Source of the DNA: Parastagonospora avenae f. sp. tritici 18332-5
Taxonomy: Eukaryota > Ascomycota > Dothideomycetes > Pleosporales > Phaeosphaeriaceae
Assembly (NCBI GenBank): GCA_022559985.1
Contig: JAFJTR010000054.1
Span: forward strand, 1 to 64,000
Length of the DNA stretch: 64,000 bases
Direction of reading: 5' to 3'
Positions 44,620 through 56,399 of the stretch are shown piece after piece (positions within the stretch are counted from its first letter, which is position 1; the number at the start of each line of letters is the position of its first letter). Below the pieces are notes generated by a model. The model did not search any database, had not been told where the DNA came from, and saw only the letters and a list, made by a program, of their open reading frames with translations. The translations under genes were made by a program, and so were the position numbers.

Positions 44620-46352
44620 GCTGCGCTCGGGTCGCGTGTTGAAGGTGCCCTTGAACTCGACGTGCTGCTTGGGCTTCGGACAGATCTGCTGGTCCTGAAA
44701 GACGAGAGGGTTCCGGAGTGTGACACTTGGTGAAGAAGTGCGCCAATGCTGGGTCCTGTCGAAGATTTCGTGGAGCGTGTCAGGGAAGTGGGGTGCGAGG
44801 AGAGGAGCTAAAAGCACGAATCCAAGGACTACGACTACAGTGTGGGTCACGAGAGACAACCAGGCAGTATCACGCCAGCGCGTGTTCCAAGAGAGTGAGG
44901 GGTTCTTGGGCGCAATGGTGGCTTTAGTTGGGCGTGAAGAGCTGCTCGTTGTGTCCATCTGCCCCGCGTTCACTTGGGGCACAACCGAATGACGGAGGAG
45001 GGGGTCAGCTCAAGCTACAGGGTGCATCAACAGGACGAACAACCGCATGCATGCCAACGCGTTGAGGGCGGGCCGAGTATGAATGCAATTGGAACGCCTG
45101 CCGTCCTTTTTGAGGAGGTGCTCACACCGCGCTGCGCTAGTGACATGCGAACGAGGGGCTGCTCAACCCCAGGCAATGGTCCGACGACATCGTGAAGCCG
45201 CCATCAGCCCATGCGCAATCTAGCCATGCTTCTCCATTACGTCGGCGGCTGAGACGGCTGAGCTTTCCCCACAATTAGACTGCGGTCCATGTCACGACTC
45301 AGGAATTGATTCCGAGCAGAACTAGACGCGCTAGGCGACCGTAATACGGCGTCTTTTTCTTGGATTTTCACCGTACACTTTTTATGAAAGTTTGTTTGCA
45401 TAAGCATACAGTTCTAGGCTGTGGTAGTGCATGTAAGTACGTAAATTCGCACAAGCATTAAGGCAGCAGACAATCTCGTGTAAGATTTGGATCGACTATC
45501 ACTCGAGATTCAAACTCTATGCTATGGGTCTTTGATCATGTCAGCACACGGAAGCCTACAGCCTTGCAGGACATGGTCGTGCGGACATATGCAAAACTGG
45601 GGTGCTGGACACTGAGTTAGTAGTGACGAAATGAGATCGTGACGGTGATACTGCAGTAAGGAACGTCTTGCTTTTGTTGCTCGTCCAACTATGTATGCAT
45701 CTAAGTGTCGCCTGCGCTCTGTTCTTTCGCTCCACGACTCTACACTTCCGAGTCCCTTCCTAACAGTGTCGCTTGAGGAATAGGTAGTAGTACACTCTGT
45801 CAGTAGATACAGCACCGAGAAATGAGATGCCGTCTCTGGCTGAGATAGACGCCCAAAACCAAGAAGATGTGCTTGTATCAAAAGAACTCCTATTGGAACA
45901 TGCCAAACCCCACTGAGCAGCCCATGCAGAAGTAACCATGATTAGCGGGTGTCAGTCGAAAAGGAGTGCCACCGGGTGAACGGCGTTTACAATATGTACT
46001 ATAAAAGACAAAAGAAAACCTAAAGCAACAACCCTATAACAGAGCTGGACTGTATACGTGCAAATGTCCCACCGGGCCCATATTCTAATATTCGTCATTA
46101 AGTGTCAGCCCCTGGCCGTCATGAGGCTCGTTCAGCCCGGTTTCGGTGGCTGAACAGCAATGAAAGATGCGTGTGCAAGTTCAAGAGAGTGTGATTGATG
46201 AGGTCTGCTAAGAAGCAGTTTCGGCTGATAGGCGATCGGCAGGCGACAGTAAGTAGATTTCGTGTAGCGTCGTCGGATGGATATGCGGTCCAAGTAACCT
46301 TTCAACATGGCTCAAGGTAATACCCCCAAATATGGACGATAGATCCTGTCTA
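44620..46352. other. Upstream of glucokinase; possible N-terminal extension, then intergenic
   Basis: 44620-44958 is open in the glucokinase frame and includes an about 22-residue hydrophobic stretch (THTVVVVLGFVLLAPLLAP). From 44959 to 46352 I find no gene; the right end is the 3' flank of the next gene. Confidence 0.5.
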
Positions 46353-49042
46353 TTACCGGACGCCAAGAGGGGGCCGTGGTCCCAGGCTGATCTGGCTACT
46401 GTGCGCAGAGTTTTCGGAATCTAATTGAGCACTACCACTGGACTCATTGCTAGCGGAGGCGGAACCGGTCAGACTGCGAACTTGAGGACGTGACTTGGGC
46501 GGGTAAAGAGTGCTCACCCCAGCGTGTTGTTCAACTTGTTGTGGTGCCACCATGTTCCCCATGCCTTGGGGGTGTCGCGGCATTGGCTGCCTCATACCCG
46601 GAGGGGAAGGGCGTCCGTTTGGTGGCATGCCATTCGGCGGCATACCGTTCGGCGCGTAGCCGTTGGGAGGAGATGGACGACCCATTGGTCTGGGACCAGG
46701 GCTGAGTGGGTTACCGGGAGACTGACTTGTCCGTCGACTTTGGGGAGGGTAAGCACCGTAGCTTCCACCCATCTCATCTAACCGGGCTGTTGTTAGTGAA
46801 TTGGTTCTTGATTGAGCGCCCATGGCGCCGCGGTCAACATCTCCGTAGCGGTTAGACGAATATCCCAGAAGAGGGTTGTTCATTATGCTGTCGTGCAGAC
46901 CCGGTATCGAAGTTATACCACTGTTGCGATTCTTGTTCATGCCGGGACGGGCGAAGGGGTTCCTTGAGCGTCCATTGCCGTGCTGAGGAGCAAAGCCGCC
47001 TTCAGGGTTTTTCCGAATTGAACTAGCGCTTGGTGCTTTGCGGTTGCGACGTGATGTGACACTCATCATGTCGAAGTTGTCAGGGTCGATCTGTGGTCCA
47101 GGGGCACGACCACCCATCGGGTCGAAGTAGTCATCTTCGTCATCGTCGTCATCGTAGCCGCCCATTGAAGGAGGTGGCTGGGGTCGGCCACGTCCCATTC
47201 CTGGACCCATTCCTGGACCCATGCCGGGACCTGGGCCGCGGCGCATGTTGAGCTCCTGCTCTCGAAGCTGAAGCTCGCGTTGCCGCAGCATAAGCTCGCG
47301 TTCGCGAAGTGAGAGATTGGTGGACGAGTTGCCAGCGCTTTCGTAAGGGCCAGCCCCAGGACCTCCGCCCTCCAGCATGTCATCGTAGAGCATTAGATGG
47401 GAGAACTCCTCAAGGTTGTTGCTGTCTTCGAACGAGGGTCTCCGTGGACCCATTCCCCTGCCGTTCATCTGTGGGGGATATCCATTCTGACCCGGGGGAG
47501 GACCACGGCGCATGGGGGGAGCTCCATTGATTGAAGGAGCCCGACTGCCGGGACGTGGACCACCTTTCATAGGACCGTTGCCATTCATCATTGGCCCATT
47601 GCCGTTCATCATGGGTCCTCCAGGACCGGGCGGTCCCCGTGGCAACGGAGCTGATGATAGCCTTGGAGGTGGCGGCCCCTGCATTCCATTCGTAGGAGCA
47701 GGCATAGGGGCCGCAGCAGGCTTGTTGCGGTTGGCAATGTTGACGTGATGGAGAATAGCATAGAGACTCTCAATTCGAGGAACAGGGACACCAGATTCCT
47801 GAGCGAGCTTCAATGGAGAGCCCAGGTAAGTTTCGATCTCCATGGGACGTTTGGCCTCAAAGTCGAGCCACATGGTGCTGTTATTCTCCTGCGGCTGCAA
47901 CATCTTCTGGAAAGTTGTTTCCCGAAAATCGGCCGGGAAAATGCAATCCTGCGCTTTAGCAAGCGCAAGTAACTCATCCAGCACGCCGTTGATGAGCGCA
48001 CGGACGCCGACCTTCTCAAGGAGCTCGGCGTGGTTTGGCTGTTCGAAGAGAATACTGGCTGGATGGAAAGAAATCGGACTACAGTATGTTAGATGACGTA
48101 GAGAGAAAGGATCAAAGCAGGCAACATACCCTATCATGCGCTCGTACTGCTGTTGGCGTATGTTGGGCGAGACCTTGCAGTCGACCTGGCCAGAGCTCAA
48201 TGTCATAGCAAGTGCCTCTGCCATGTCTGACTGAATTTGTGCTGGAATAGCAGCATTTTTGTTTGCCGGGCCGACCCAGATATCGGTCGCCCCTTTGTGT
48301 TCGAACTCGCTTGCGCCGAGCTGGACTATCTCTGCTCCTGATACCAATGACAATACCACATTCGTTGGAAAGCGCTGCTCGAGATATGATTCGACTCCGA
48401 TACTATGTGTCGTGTTCATAAGGATGCAGGTGTGTTGTGGAGAGACGACCGACTCGATGATGTTGGCGATATCATATACATCGGGGAGTGCTTTGACGCA
48501 AAGCAGGACGTAGTCGAAGGGCTGCTTGGAGGAATGTGCGGCATCTTCAGGTGTGCGGACGACTGGGCAGTGTTAAAGAGAGTTGACAATGGGAAGGCGT
48601 GGGGGAGCATACCAGCATAGGGCTTAAACCGCTCGTTGCCGTAAAGTGCGGATCTAGGCAATTGTCAGCATTTCCAAATTGTGCTGTAGTTTGTACTGCT
48701 CACTTGAATGAGATACCGTATTGAGCAACGTTCTCGTAACCCGACTTCCAGACAAGAGTGACGTCGCAGGCATTGGTCGCCTGTAACCGCCACGATAAAA
48801 AGGCAGAGACGGCGTTACCGCCCACTGTGACATGTCAGCAATTGTTTCGTCTAGAGCAGCAAATGCTGGTGGTGAATCGACGACTGCAATCAGAATGAGG
48901 TCGGTGCAGTGACGCTGCTGCTTCTGGTGTACTGCTGGGAAGGGTGTGCTGGATAAACAAAAGCTATCGGCGTCGCAGAGAGACATGGTGCGGCGGACTA
49001 CGCACCTGACAAAATTCGCAATCTGGGTACCGCCGGAGCCAT
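46353..49042 (-). CDS. Ketopantoate reductase-like protein with long low-complexity tail
   Basis: Five exons, 49042-49006, 48824-48704, 48653-48613, 48562-48130 and 48078-46353, total 2358 nt and 785 residues. Intron 1 is 181 nt, the others about 50 nt. Residues 1 to about 330 form an ApbA/PanE-like fold: a Rossmann strand and turn ILSVGGNAVSAFLSWRL, a DYVLLCVKA strand, the middle NTTHSIG segment, and an all-helical C-terminal domain with LLALAKAQ and a KRPMEIETYLG motif typical of the family. The remaining about 450 residues are Pro/Gly/Met/Asn-rich, with NGMPPNG, GPMMNGNGP and PGMGPGMGPG repeats, a DDDDDEDDYFD acidic patch and a Glu/Arg/Leu-rich coiled coil. Whether it still reduces ketopantoate is doubtful. 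Confidence 0.75.
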
Positions 49043-52000
49043 GGCGGGCGCTGTTTAGTGTGTTGTCGGTGGAGGAGTGCAGAGTGCGGCGAAGATGACG
49101 AGCCAAAAAGTTGGCGAGTGGTGCCGCGCTACGAGCAGACGCAGCAGGCCAGCAGCGACGAGCTCCAGAGGGGTATTATCGATTAGTCGGGCGGCGGAAA
49201 ACGAGCGTGAGGGAGCGGAGAGCGGGTTCAGTCGGGCGACATGGAACAAACGGGAAAAGTGAGAGGCGTCTGGCGGAAGAAGGGACGCCGCAAAGAGCAC
49301 CGCTGGTATGCTGAGGCGGAGGCCGGGACGTGCCTACTGCAACAGCGACGAATGGTGAAGGCGGGAAGGAGCGCACAGCTGGGCGCAGGTTCCACAACAG
49401 AGGGTTTTCGAAGTGAGCGGACGCCGGCTGCGAGCGAGGGGGGAATGCAAAGGTGGAGGGAGAGATGCAGTGGAATTAGCTGGCAGTGAAGTGTGAAGCG
49501 CAGCGGCGGCGGAAGCAATGGGAACGCGCACTGGCAGTCAGGATGGCTTGATATCCCGTTGCTCACTCCATGGATGAGCCGCTAGATTGCTTTGGGGAGC
49601 GGCCCTGCACTTATCGCTGCCAGACCGCAGACGCCAAATTCATCACTGATTATTATTATTACCTGTGCCTGCGCTCGGGGCCGTGCCAGCTATCGTCATC
49701 GCCTTTGTTTTTTGTGTCTACCTTGCGCTGCCTGTCACGCGTGGTGGCTGCATAGTTTGCACACGCTGCCACACGCAGCACAGCACTGTTAAGAAGCGTA
49801 CAGTACGGTACGACTACAGTACAGTTGCTTACCACCGTCAAGCCACTGCGTCCCAAAGCAGCATCGTCGGTCGTCGGCGCCGAGCAGAAAATGCAATCCT
49901 GCTCGGAAAGCCTGCCACGACTCCACGAGAGCTTGCGCGGCACCCCAGCCCTGGATGAGGTGCGCTTAACCTGGCGCTGGCAGACGACCCGCTTGCAGAG
50001 GCCAGAGATGATCATTGAGGCGTCTCGGACATTACATGAGCTGGCGCTGGCGCTGGCATTGTCGCGCATGATCCGCAGGCGCACATATGTACAGTCCTTC
50101 GTACGCAGTACCTACATTGCCGCATATTCACACCCTCAACCACGCCGCGCTGCGCTGCGCTGCGCTGGCTCGTCCGCGTCACGTCCGCATCTCTCCTGAA
50201 TCCTGCACCGTCGCCAGCATCAGCGCGAAACCCAACAGGACTGCTAGCGGCCAATTAGAGGAACGGCCGCTGCAGCTTCTACGCGTATGACGTTCGCGTT
50301 CGCGTACCCACCGCCAACATGGCCAAGCCCGTCCAACGCTATCCGTGCAACGCCTGTCAATCCACATCCTTGGTCGAGTTCCCAACGGCAGCCTGAAAAT
50401 CCTCCAAAAGGGGCTGGTCTGTCCAGGAGGGAGTCCGGCATAAGGCCAGCTCAATTTCCAGCCCTGTCGCGACCCTCCAGCACCGCCCCGCTGCGATAAC
50501 ACTGCTCACATGAGCGAGAGCAGCACCTGTTTAGGTCGGCCGTTGGGGAATTGACTTTATGTGGTACGCTCGCTGCGAGCGGCCTTGGGCGTCGGGACTA
50601 TTACCAGCGAATCACCACTTGTCCAAATTTGCACGGCTCGAGGGACTTGCCGCACCCGAGCCGCAGTCTCCGTACTTACACCTCCATGATGCGACCAAGT
50701 CGACTATCGGGTTCATATATTGAGCACAACATGGCCGGGCGCAGAGTTGTCGCAGATTGACCGTCAGCGGCCTATCACTCTGCAAAGGTGCCTCCTGCCC
50801 TCCTATCATCGCCACGTTTGCTTCATTGAATCGCCCTCAATGGACGCATGGCAGCGAAGATCTGCCTTCCATTGATGCAGCACACAATGATCTTGCTGAA
50901 GTGGGGAATGGTGCCAAGACATTGCTCACCTCGCCGCAAGCAGCGCCCACCTGCACGCTTGCAATCATCGCCCATGGACTTGCACAATTGTGTTTCAGCG
51001 CTCCATTTTGTGCGCCTTCCATTATTCCGCAAGCGAGACTATCGCTCTTCAATCTCGCGCCGTCGTCTCCAGACCCACCCAATCGCCATCGCAGATTCGA
51101 ATGGCCTGATCATGATGCTCCTGCCCTGGCAGCAGCTCGCACCTGCCTTGCCGACTGATACACGCTGAAAGGTTCAAATTGACTACCCAGATACTAGTCT
51201 CTCCCTGTGTTGCTTGTGTGCCTTGGCAGCAGAATTGTTATCGACTTGCGGCCAGGTTCCAATGCATGTATTCTCCACGGAGCGAATGCTCATTGCTAGT
51301 CACCTTCCTCATCTCCGACACTCCTTGCAGCTACAGAACGTTCACGTGCTTGCGAAACGTCTTGCGAACTGGCCGTGTTACGAACGACTGCAGGCTCTCC
51401 GGCAAGGGAGTTTCATAGTCACCATGCGCATGGCATTGCTGCACTGCCACGTCTTTGCAAACGCTCCGTGAGGTCGAAGCGAGATGGCGACGTGTGGACC
51501 CATTTGCGGATGCGTGTGCAATGCTTGATCTGAGATGCCGGCACCCAGGGACCCAAGTCGCGGCGACGTGCGCATTGCCTCCAATGTCCATATATCATAT
51601 CTAACTTACCTAGCCTGCATGCACTCGCCGTCGGTATAGATGGGACGAAGGTCGACATGGGAAATGAGAAATGCCGTCTTGAGGCTTGAACGTCAACGCC
51701 TTGTCCGCGCCCTCCGGTCCTGGAACCGCATTGGGCGCAGGACATTATTATTTGCCTGCGCGCCGCGCTCAGAATAGCAACACTGCACATCTCTGGCATC
51801 TGCACCTCGGTGCACATCTGACTCTCTCTGAATCCCTCAACGAAGCTTGCCACGTCGCCAAGGGGCAATGCGCTGACCGACGACTCGCTCACCGATGCGT
51901 AAAAGCACTTTGAGAATTTCCTCTCATATCCTAAAGGACTGCTTGTGGCTCAAGCCAACCGTGCGCATCGTCACGCATCCGACGCCTTGCTAACCGCTTG

Positions 52001-53144
52001 CAGCCCTTCTTCCTCATCCACACTTGCGCCCTTGACCAATTCCTGTTCCTGACATGTGGCGCCACGGCGGGTCGGCAGTGTACTGGTCTGCCCGGGAGTG
52101 CGTGTAAGTTGCCGCTGTCGATCCCAGCATCAACTCCTGTCTTGCCTTGTCGCGTCGCGTTGACTTCCCCAAACACACGTGCAAATACACACACAACACA
52201 ACATGTTCCATCGAACCATAGACGGCCCGAAAGTCGAGAAACTGTAAACATCACCCTCGCAGGGCTGAAGAACGCAAAACCACGCCCGCTTACCGGAACC
52301 ACGTCCTCCCGCGCGCAAATAATCAACCGGGTAAACCCCATAGGCATACTTGCTCTCGACTAACGTTTGCTCACGAGCAGGCATCCCCTTCTCTCACACA
52401 GGCGCATCTAGACAGACTCACCAATGGCGTGCTCCGTCATCCAATCGAACGCCCACACCAATGAGAAACATTTCCACTCCTCTCGGACGAATTTCAAGCC
52501 CGCTCGCGCCTCCACCGTCCGAGCAGGCGAATGCCCATGCTAAACTTCCTATTCTCCGCGTTTACACACTCTAACAGGACACCCATATCTCTGTCGCTTA
52601 GATCTAACCGTGCCGCCACCATCGTACGAAATGCAGGTACACTACGGAAGCGAGATGAGCCTGGGTAAAGTCGTGCAGTTGAGTTGGTGCAGGCATTGTG
52701 CCAGGTTTGTTGGCTGTTGGTTCTTGTGGGTGGCGTGTAAGCAAGTGCGGCTCGGAGGATATTAGATAGTGAGCGTTTTCTCTTTTTGCCAACGGGCGGT
52801 CGGGGCGTTAGAGGGGCTGCGTTTGTTATTTATGGATGATGTGCGGATTGGCTGGCGTGCTGGCATTGCTGTTGACCGGCGCGTGTGAGCATAGTATAAC
52901 GAGTGCATGTGATCACGCATGTCACGGGAGCTGGAGCGAAGCAGTCAAGTCAGATGAGCGTCAATTTCGTGATCCATAGCTTTTCCAGGCTAAAGTGCAA
53001 GTCCATTCCAATAATCGAACCGCCTACGCCACGCTCATACTTTTCGTCGCAAAACGGTTTTGTCGTCCTTCAATCAGACGCAAGCCCAAAGGCAACTTTC
53101 CATCCCGATAACATCGTCGACCACCTTGGTACCAGCGTATGGTC
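49043..53144. other. 4.1-kb gene-free interval
   Basis: Many overlapping short frames on both strands, none with an ATG context, splice signals or family character that I can defend. Base composition is not AT-rich, so it does not look like a RIP-mutated repeat. Short GC-rich direct repeats (GCGCTGCGCTGC-like) occur near 50150. It could hold a noncoding RNA or a long regulatory region for the gene starting at 49042. Confidence 0.4.
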
Positions 53145-54946
53145 TTAGTTGTCCATGTAGCTGGCAGAGTTGATGCCGTCCTCGGGGAACTCTGGGATCT
53201 CGGCAGCGAAGCGCTCCTCGATGGCCTTGAGGACAGCCTCGTCGTCCTGGCTGCTGACGAATGAGATACTCAGACCCTTGGTTCCGAAACGACCAGCACG
53301 ACCGACACGATGGAGATAAGCGTCAGCCTTGTCGGGCATGTCGTAGTTGATGGCGACGTTGATACGCTCGACATCGATACCACGACCGAAGATGTCAGTC
53401 GAGACACAGATACGAGTCTGGAACTCCTTGAACTCCTTGTAGCGCTTGATACTGTGATTGAATTAGCATTATGTGGCAGATGTGCGTGTGAGTAACATAC
53501 CGCTCCTCTTGGCCAATACCGGAGTGGACCGCGGTGCTGGGGAAGTTGCACTCGCGGAGCAGCTTGTCGAGCTCGGTGCAGCGCAGGGTCGAGCGAACGA
53601 AGATGATTACCTGGTTGAACTCGAGGTTATCGAGGAGGTCGTTGAGCTTCCTGTTCTTCTCGCGCTCATCAAGCTTGATGTAAAACTGCTGAAGACCGTG
53701 CAGGGTCAGCTTCTTCTCGTCGTCGACGTAGATCTCGAGGGGGTTCTGCATGAACTTCTTGCAGACGGCGCGGATCTCCTTGGACAGCGTAGCTGAGAAC
53801 ATCATGACCTGTTTGTGGGCGGGGGTAGCGCGGAAGATGGCCTGGACATCGTTGCGCATGTCGGGCTGGTCCAACATCTTGTCACACTCGTCGAGGACGA
53901 AGTGCTTCAAGCTGGCGAGACGAAGGTGCCTGTCACGGACGAGTGCGTTGATACGTCCCGGGGTGCCGACAATGATATGAGGGTGGGTGTCCTTGTTACC
54001 AAGGAGCTCGATGTCCTTCGCAACTGGGGTTCCGCCGTAGAAGACGCCGACCTTGACATCGGGCAAGAATTTGGCAAAGCGGTTGTACTCGTTCCTGATC
54101 TGGTAAGCCAACTCACGGGTGTGGCACATGACCAGGATGGAAGCAACGCCGGCCTCTGGCTTCTCGTCCATTTGCTGGAGGGTGGCGAGGACGAAGACTG
54201 CTGTCTTTCCGAGACCGGACTTAGCCTGGCAGAGAACATCGTTTCCGAGAATGGCCTGGGGAATGGTAACTTGCTGGACTGTATGGCACAATGATGTCAG
54301 AAAGGGTATCTTAAGCGGTCGAAACAAAGCGTCAAATGCGAAGCGTGCGTCCGTCCATCTTGCGAGACCGAAATCCTCCATTGAGCGAGAGAGCGAGCTG
54401 ACTCGTTCATGCCGCGACGGCACCCCCATTACAGCCACCTCTTTTCACCCATGAGGGACGCGCGATCGCCCAGGTCGATGCTCCAGAAGCACTGGAGTAG
54501 AATAGCAAGGGCTGACGAGGCGCCTTGTGTACGGGACCGGGGCGAGCGCGTTCAAATGGAGGATACCGGTGTGCCCGTACGTAGCGGAAGGAAAAGGTTC
54601 CCTCGCCACTATTTCCTTCTATAGATACCCAAGGTCGCAAACAGATATGGCTTCTTGCGCAGATGGACGGACGCTTTGACGCGGAGCAAGGCTGAGGGGA
54701 ATAATTAGACTAACCCTCGGAAGGATGCTCGAATCCGCAGTCGGTGATGGCTCGCACGAGCTCGTCCTTCAGCAAGAAGTCGCGGAAACCGGTGGAGTGA
54801 ATGCCGACGTAGCTGCCCTTCTTCTCGCCGGACGCGTCGGGCGCGGCGAGACCGCCCTTTGCAGCTGCGGCGCTGCCGTTGGCGGGCACCTCGGTTGGCT
54901 GGATCTCCTCATCGGAGTAGTCGATGAGATCTTCCTCGTGAGACAT
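53145..54946 (-). CDS. sub2: DEAD-box ATP-dependent RNA helicase SUB2 (UAP56)
   Basis: Exons 54946-54715, 54278-53501 and 53451-53145, 438 residues. The order of motifs is standard: Q-motif region around CGFEHPSE-VQQVTIPQ (formed by the first splice), motif I AKSGLGKT, CHTRELAYQI, TPGR, motif II LDECDKML, motif III SATLS, HSGIGQEER, FGRGIDVERINVAINYDMP and HRVGRAGRFG. The DECD version of motif II is specific to the SUB2/UAP56 branch. The protein acts in spliceosome assembly and in mRNA export with TREX in the nucleus. Intron 1 is 436 nt with a GTTAGT donor, far longer than other introns here. Intron 2 is 49 nt. Confidence 0.96.
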
Positions 54947-55419
54947 GGTGGACTAGATAGTGCGGTTGGGTGAGGGTATGGAGGTGTATTGCGACTGGCG
55001 CGTACGTAAGCGTGCGGTAGGTGGCAGCTAAACAGAGTGCAGGCGGGCGCAAAAGTGCGGAAACTGGGGGTTGAGATTCTACACTGCTGAGAAGAGAGAT
55101 TAGCAGATGGCTCTGCAGTTGCAAAGTGAAGTGCGACAAGTCGTGACTGGCGCTACTGCTGGGTGTGGAGAAAAGAAGGTGGAGGTAAGGGCGCAGCGGT
55201 GATGTCGAAGCAAAAAGCCGGGCTAGCTTCAGTTGCCAAGCGGCGCTAGCCCATAAACGTCGCGTGGTCTGTGCACCCGCTCTGAATCATCCCCACAGTC
55301 TAAATCAAGACGTAGAACGAGTTGTTGTTCCGGAACAAACCATTGTTCTACCGCTGTCTTAAGAACCTGCTGTACGAACCTTCCAACAAGCGAATTCAGC
55401 AAACGCTCAAACCAACGCC
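54947..55419. other. Divergent promoter of sub2 and the rpr2-like gene
   Basis: 473 bp separate the two start codons. No further gene. Confidence 0.55.
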
Positions 55420-55986
55420 ATGAGCAAAGTCAAACCCCAAAAGTCCAAAGGGATACCGAGCAAACATTTGCACGCCCGGACTACTTTCCTATACCAGGCC
55501 GCCACATACCTGACCTTACAAACAATTTCAAATAAGACCATGGCCTCGACGATGCTTGATTCTGATAAGGACTGGAACTCGGCCCAGATACGCAGTGAAC
55601 ATTTGTCAGGTCACTCACCTCTTGCTCTCCAGCTCGGTTCTGATTTGCAGCAAGTTACGCGCAAAGCACAACTTCACCTCTCCGTGGATCTGAAACGCAG
55701 TCTTTGCAAGCGGTGCAACACAGTACTTATCCCAGGACGCACAGCAACCCAAAGTGTGGAGAATCCGAGCAAGGGCGGGAAGAAACCATGGGCAGATGTG
55801 TTGGTGCTCGCTTGTATGACATGTGATGGGCGGAAGAGGTTTCCGGTTGGTGCGAAGAGGCAGGACAAGAAAAAGGAACGAAGGACTTCCATCAAGGACA
55901 CCACATCTGTTACCAGCTTGGGTGAGGTACGGCAGACCGAATCCGCGGCACAGACCAACACCGAATTTGACTCGACTACGACATGA
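55420..55986 (+). CDS. rpr2: RNase P subunit Rpr2/Rpp21-like
   Basis: A single-exon frame of 188 residues from ATG 55420. The N-terminal helix KHLHARTTFLYQAATYLT and the zinc ribbon formed by LCKRCNTVLIPGRT and LACMTCDGRKRFPV match the Rpr2/Rpp21/SNM1 family. This subunit binds zinc and the RNA of nuclear RNase P, which removes 5' leaders from pre-tRNAs. The tail is Lys/Arg- then Ser/Thr-rich and probably disordered. Snm1 (RNase MRP) is a related alternative. Confidence 0.82.
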   Translation: MSKVKPQKSKGIPSKHLHARTTFLYQAATYLTLQTISNKTMASTMLDSDKDWNSAQIRSEHLSGHSPLALQLGSDLQQVTRKAQLHLSVDLKRSLCKRCNTVLIPGRTATQSVENPSKGGKKPWADVLVLACMTCDGRKRFPVGAKRQDKKKERRTSIKDTTSVTSLGEVRQTESAAQTNTEFDSTTT

Positions 55987-56399
55987 GCTAGTGACGCTGA
56001 TGTCAAAAAGCAACGGTCCCTCCTTTCGCAAGACACATAATAAAGCGACTTGGCACTCTGCATTCATCATACCAACGAACCTGACTGGTAAGTTCGAGCG
56101 TGGTGTGCACAAGATCGGATCGGCAACCACGCATCGATGTACAGAGTATGTTACGGAGGTGGCACCGTCAGGTTCATGTTGGAGCTGTCAATCTTGTTCC
56201 GCATGACACTAAGGCCGGGCAACACATGCCATACCTGAAGTCTAATTCATTGATGCCACGGGAGGTGCCGTCACCGCATATGAAATGGTTTCTGGACCAC
56301 ACCTTTGGACTGTGGCATCCCTAGCAATTCAGGTCCGGAGCTTTTACATCTTTTGGCACACTTCCCAATCAGTCCATCAAAACGCAGCTTCGTTACACA
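55987..56399. other. Intergenic
   Basis: 3' flank of the rpr2-like gene and promoter of the NADase-like gene. Nothing else seen. Confidence 0.5.

Noticed and set aside
49825..52384. Overlapping frames of 60-157 codons on both strands
   Set aside because: No consistent frame, start or splice signals; typical of GC-rich noncoding DNA.
53018..53030. TCGAACC, a possible minus-strand tRNA B-box
   Set aside because: No T-stem, anticodon arm or acceptor pairing around it.
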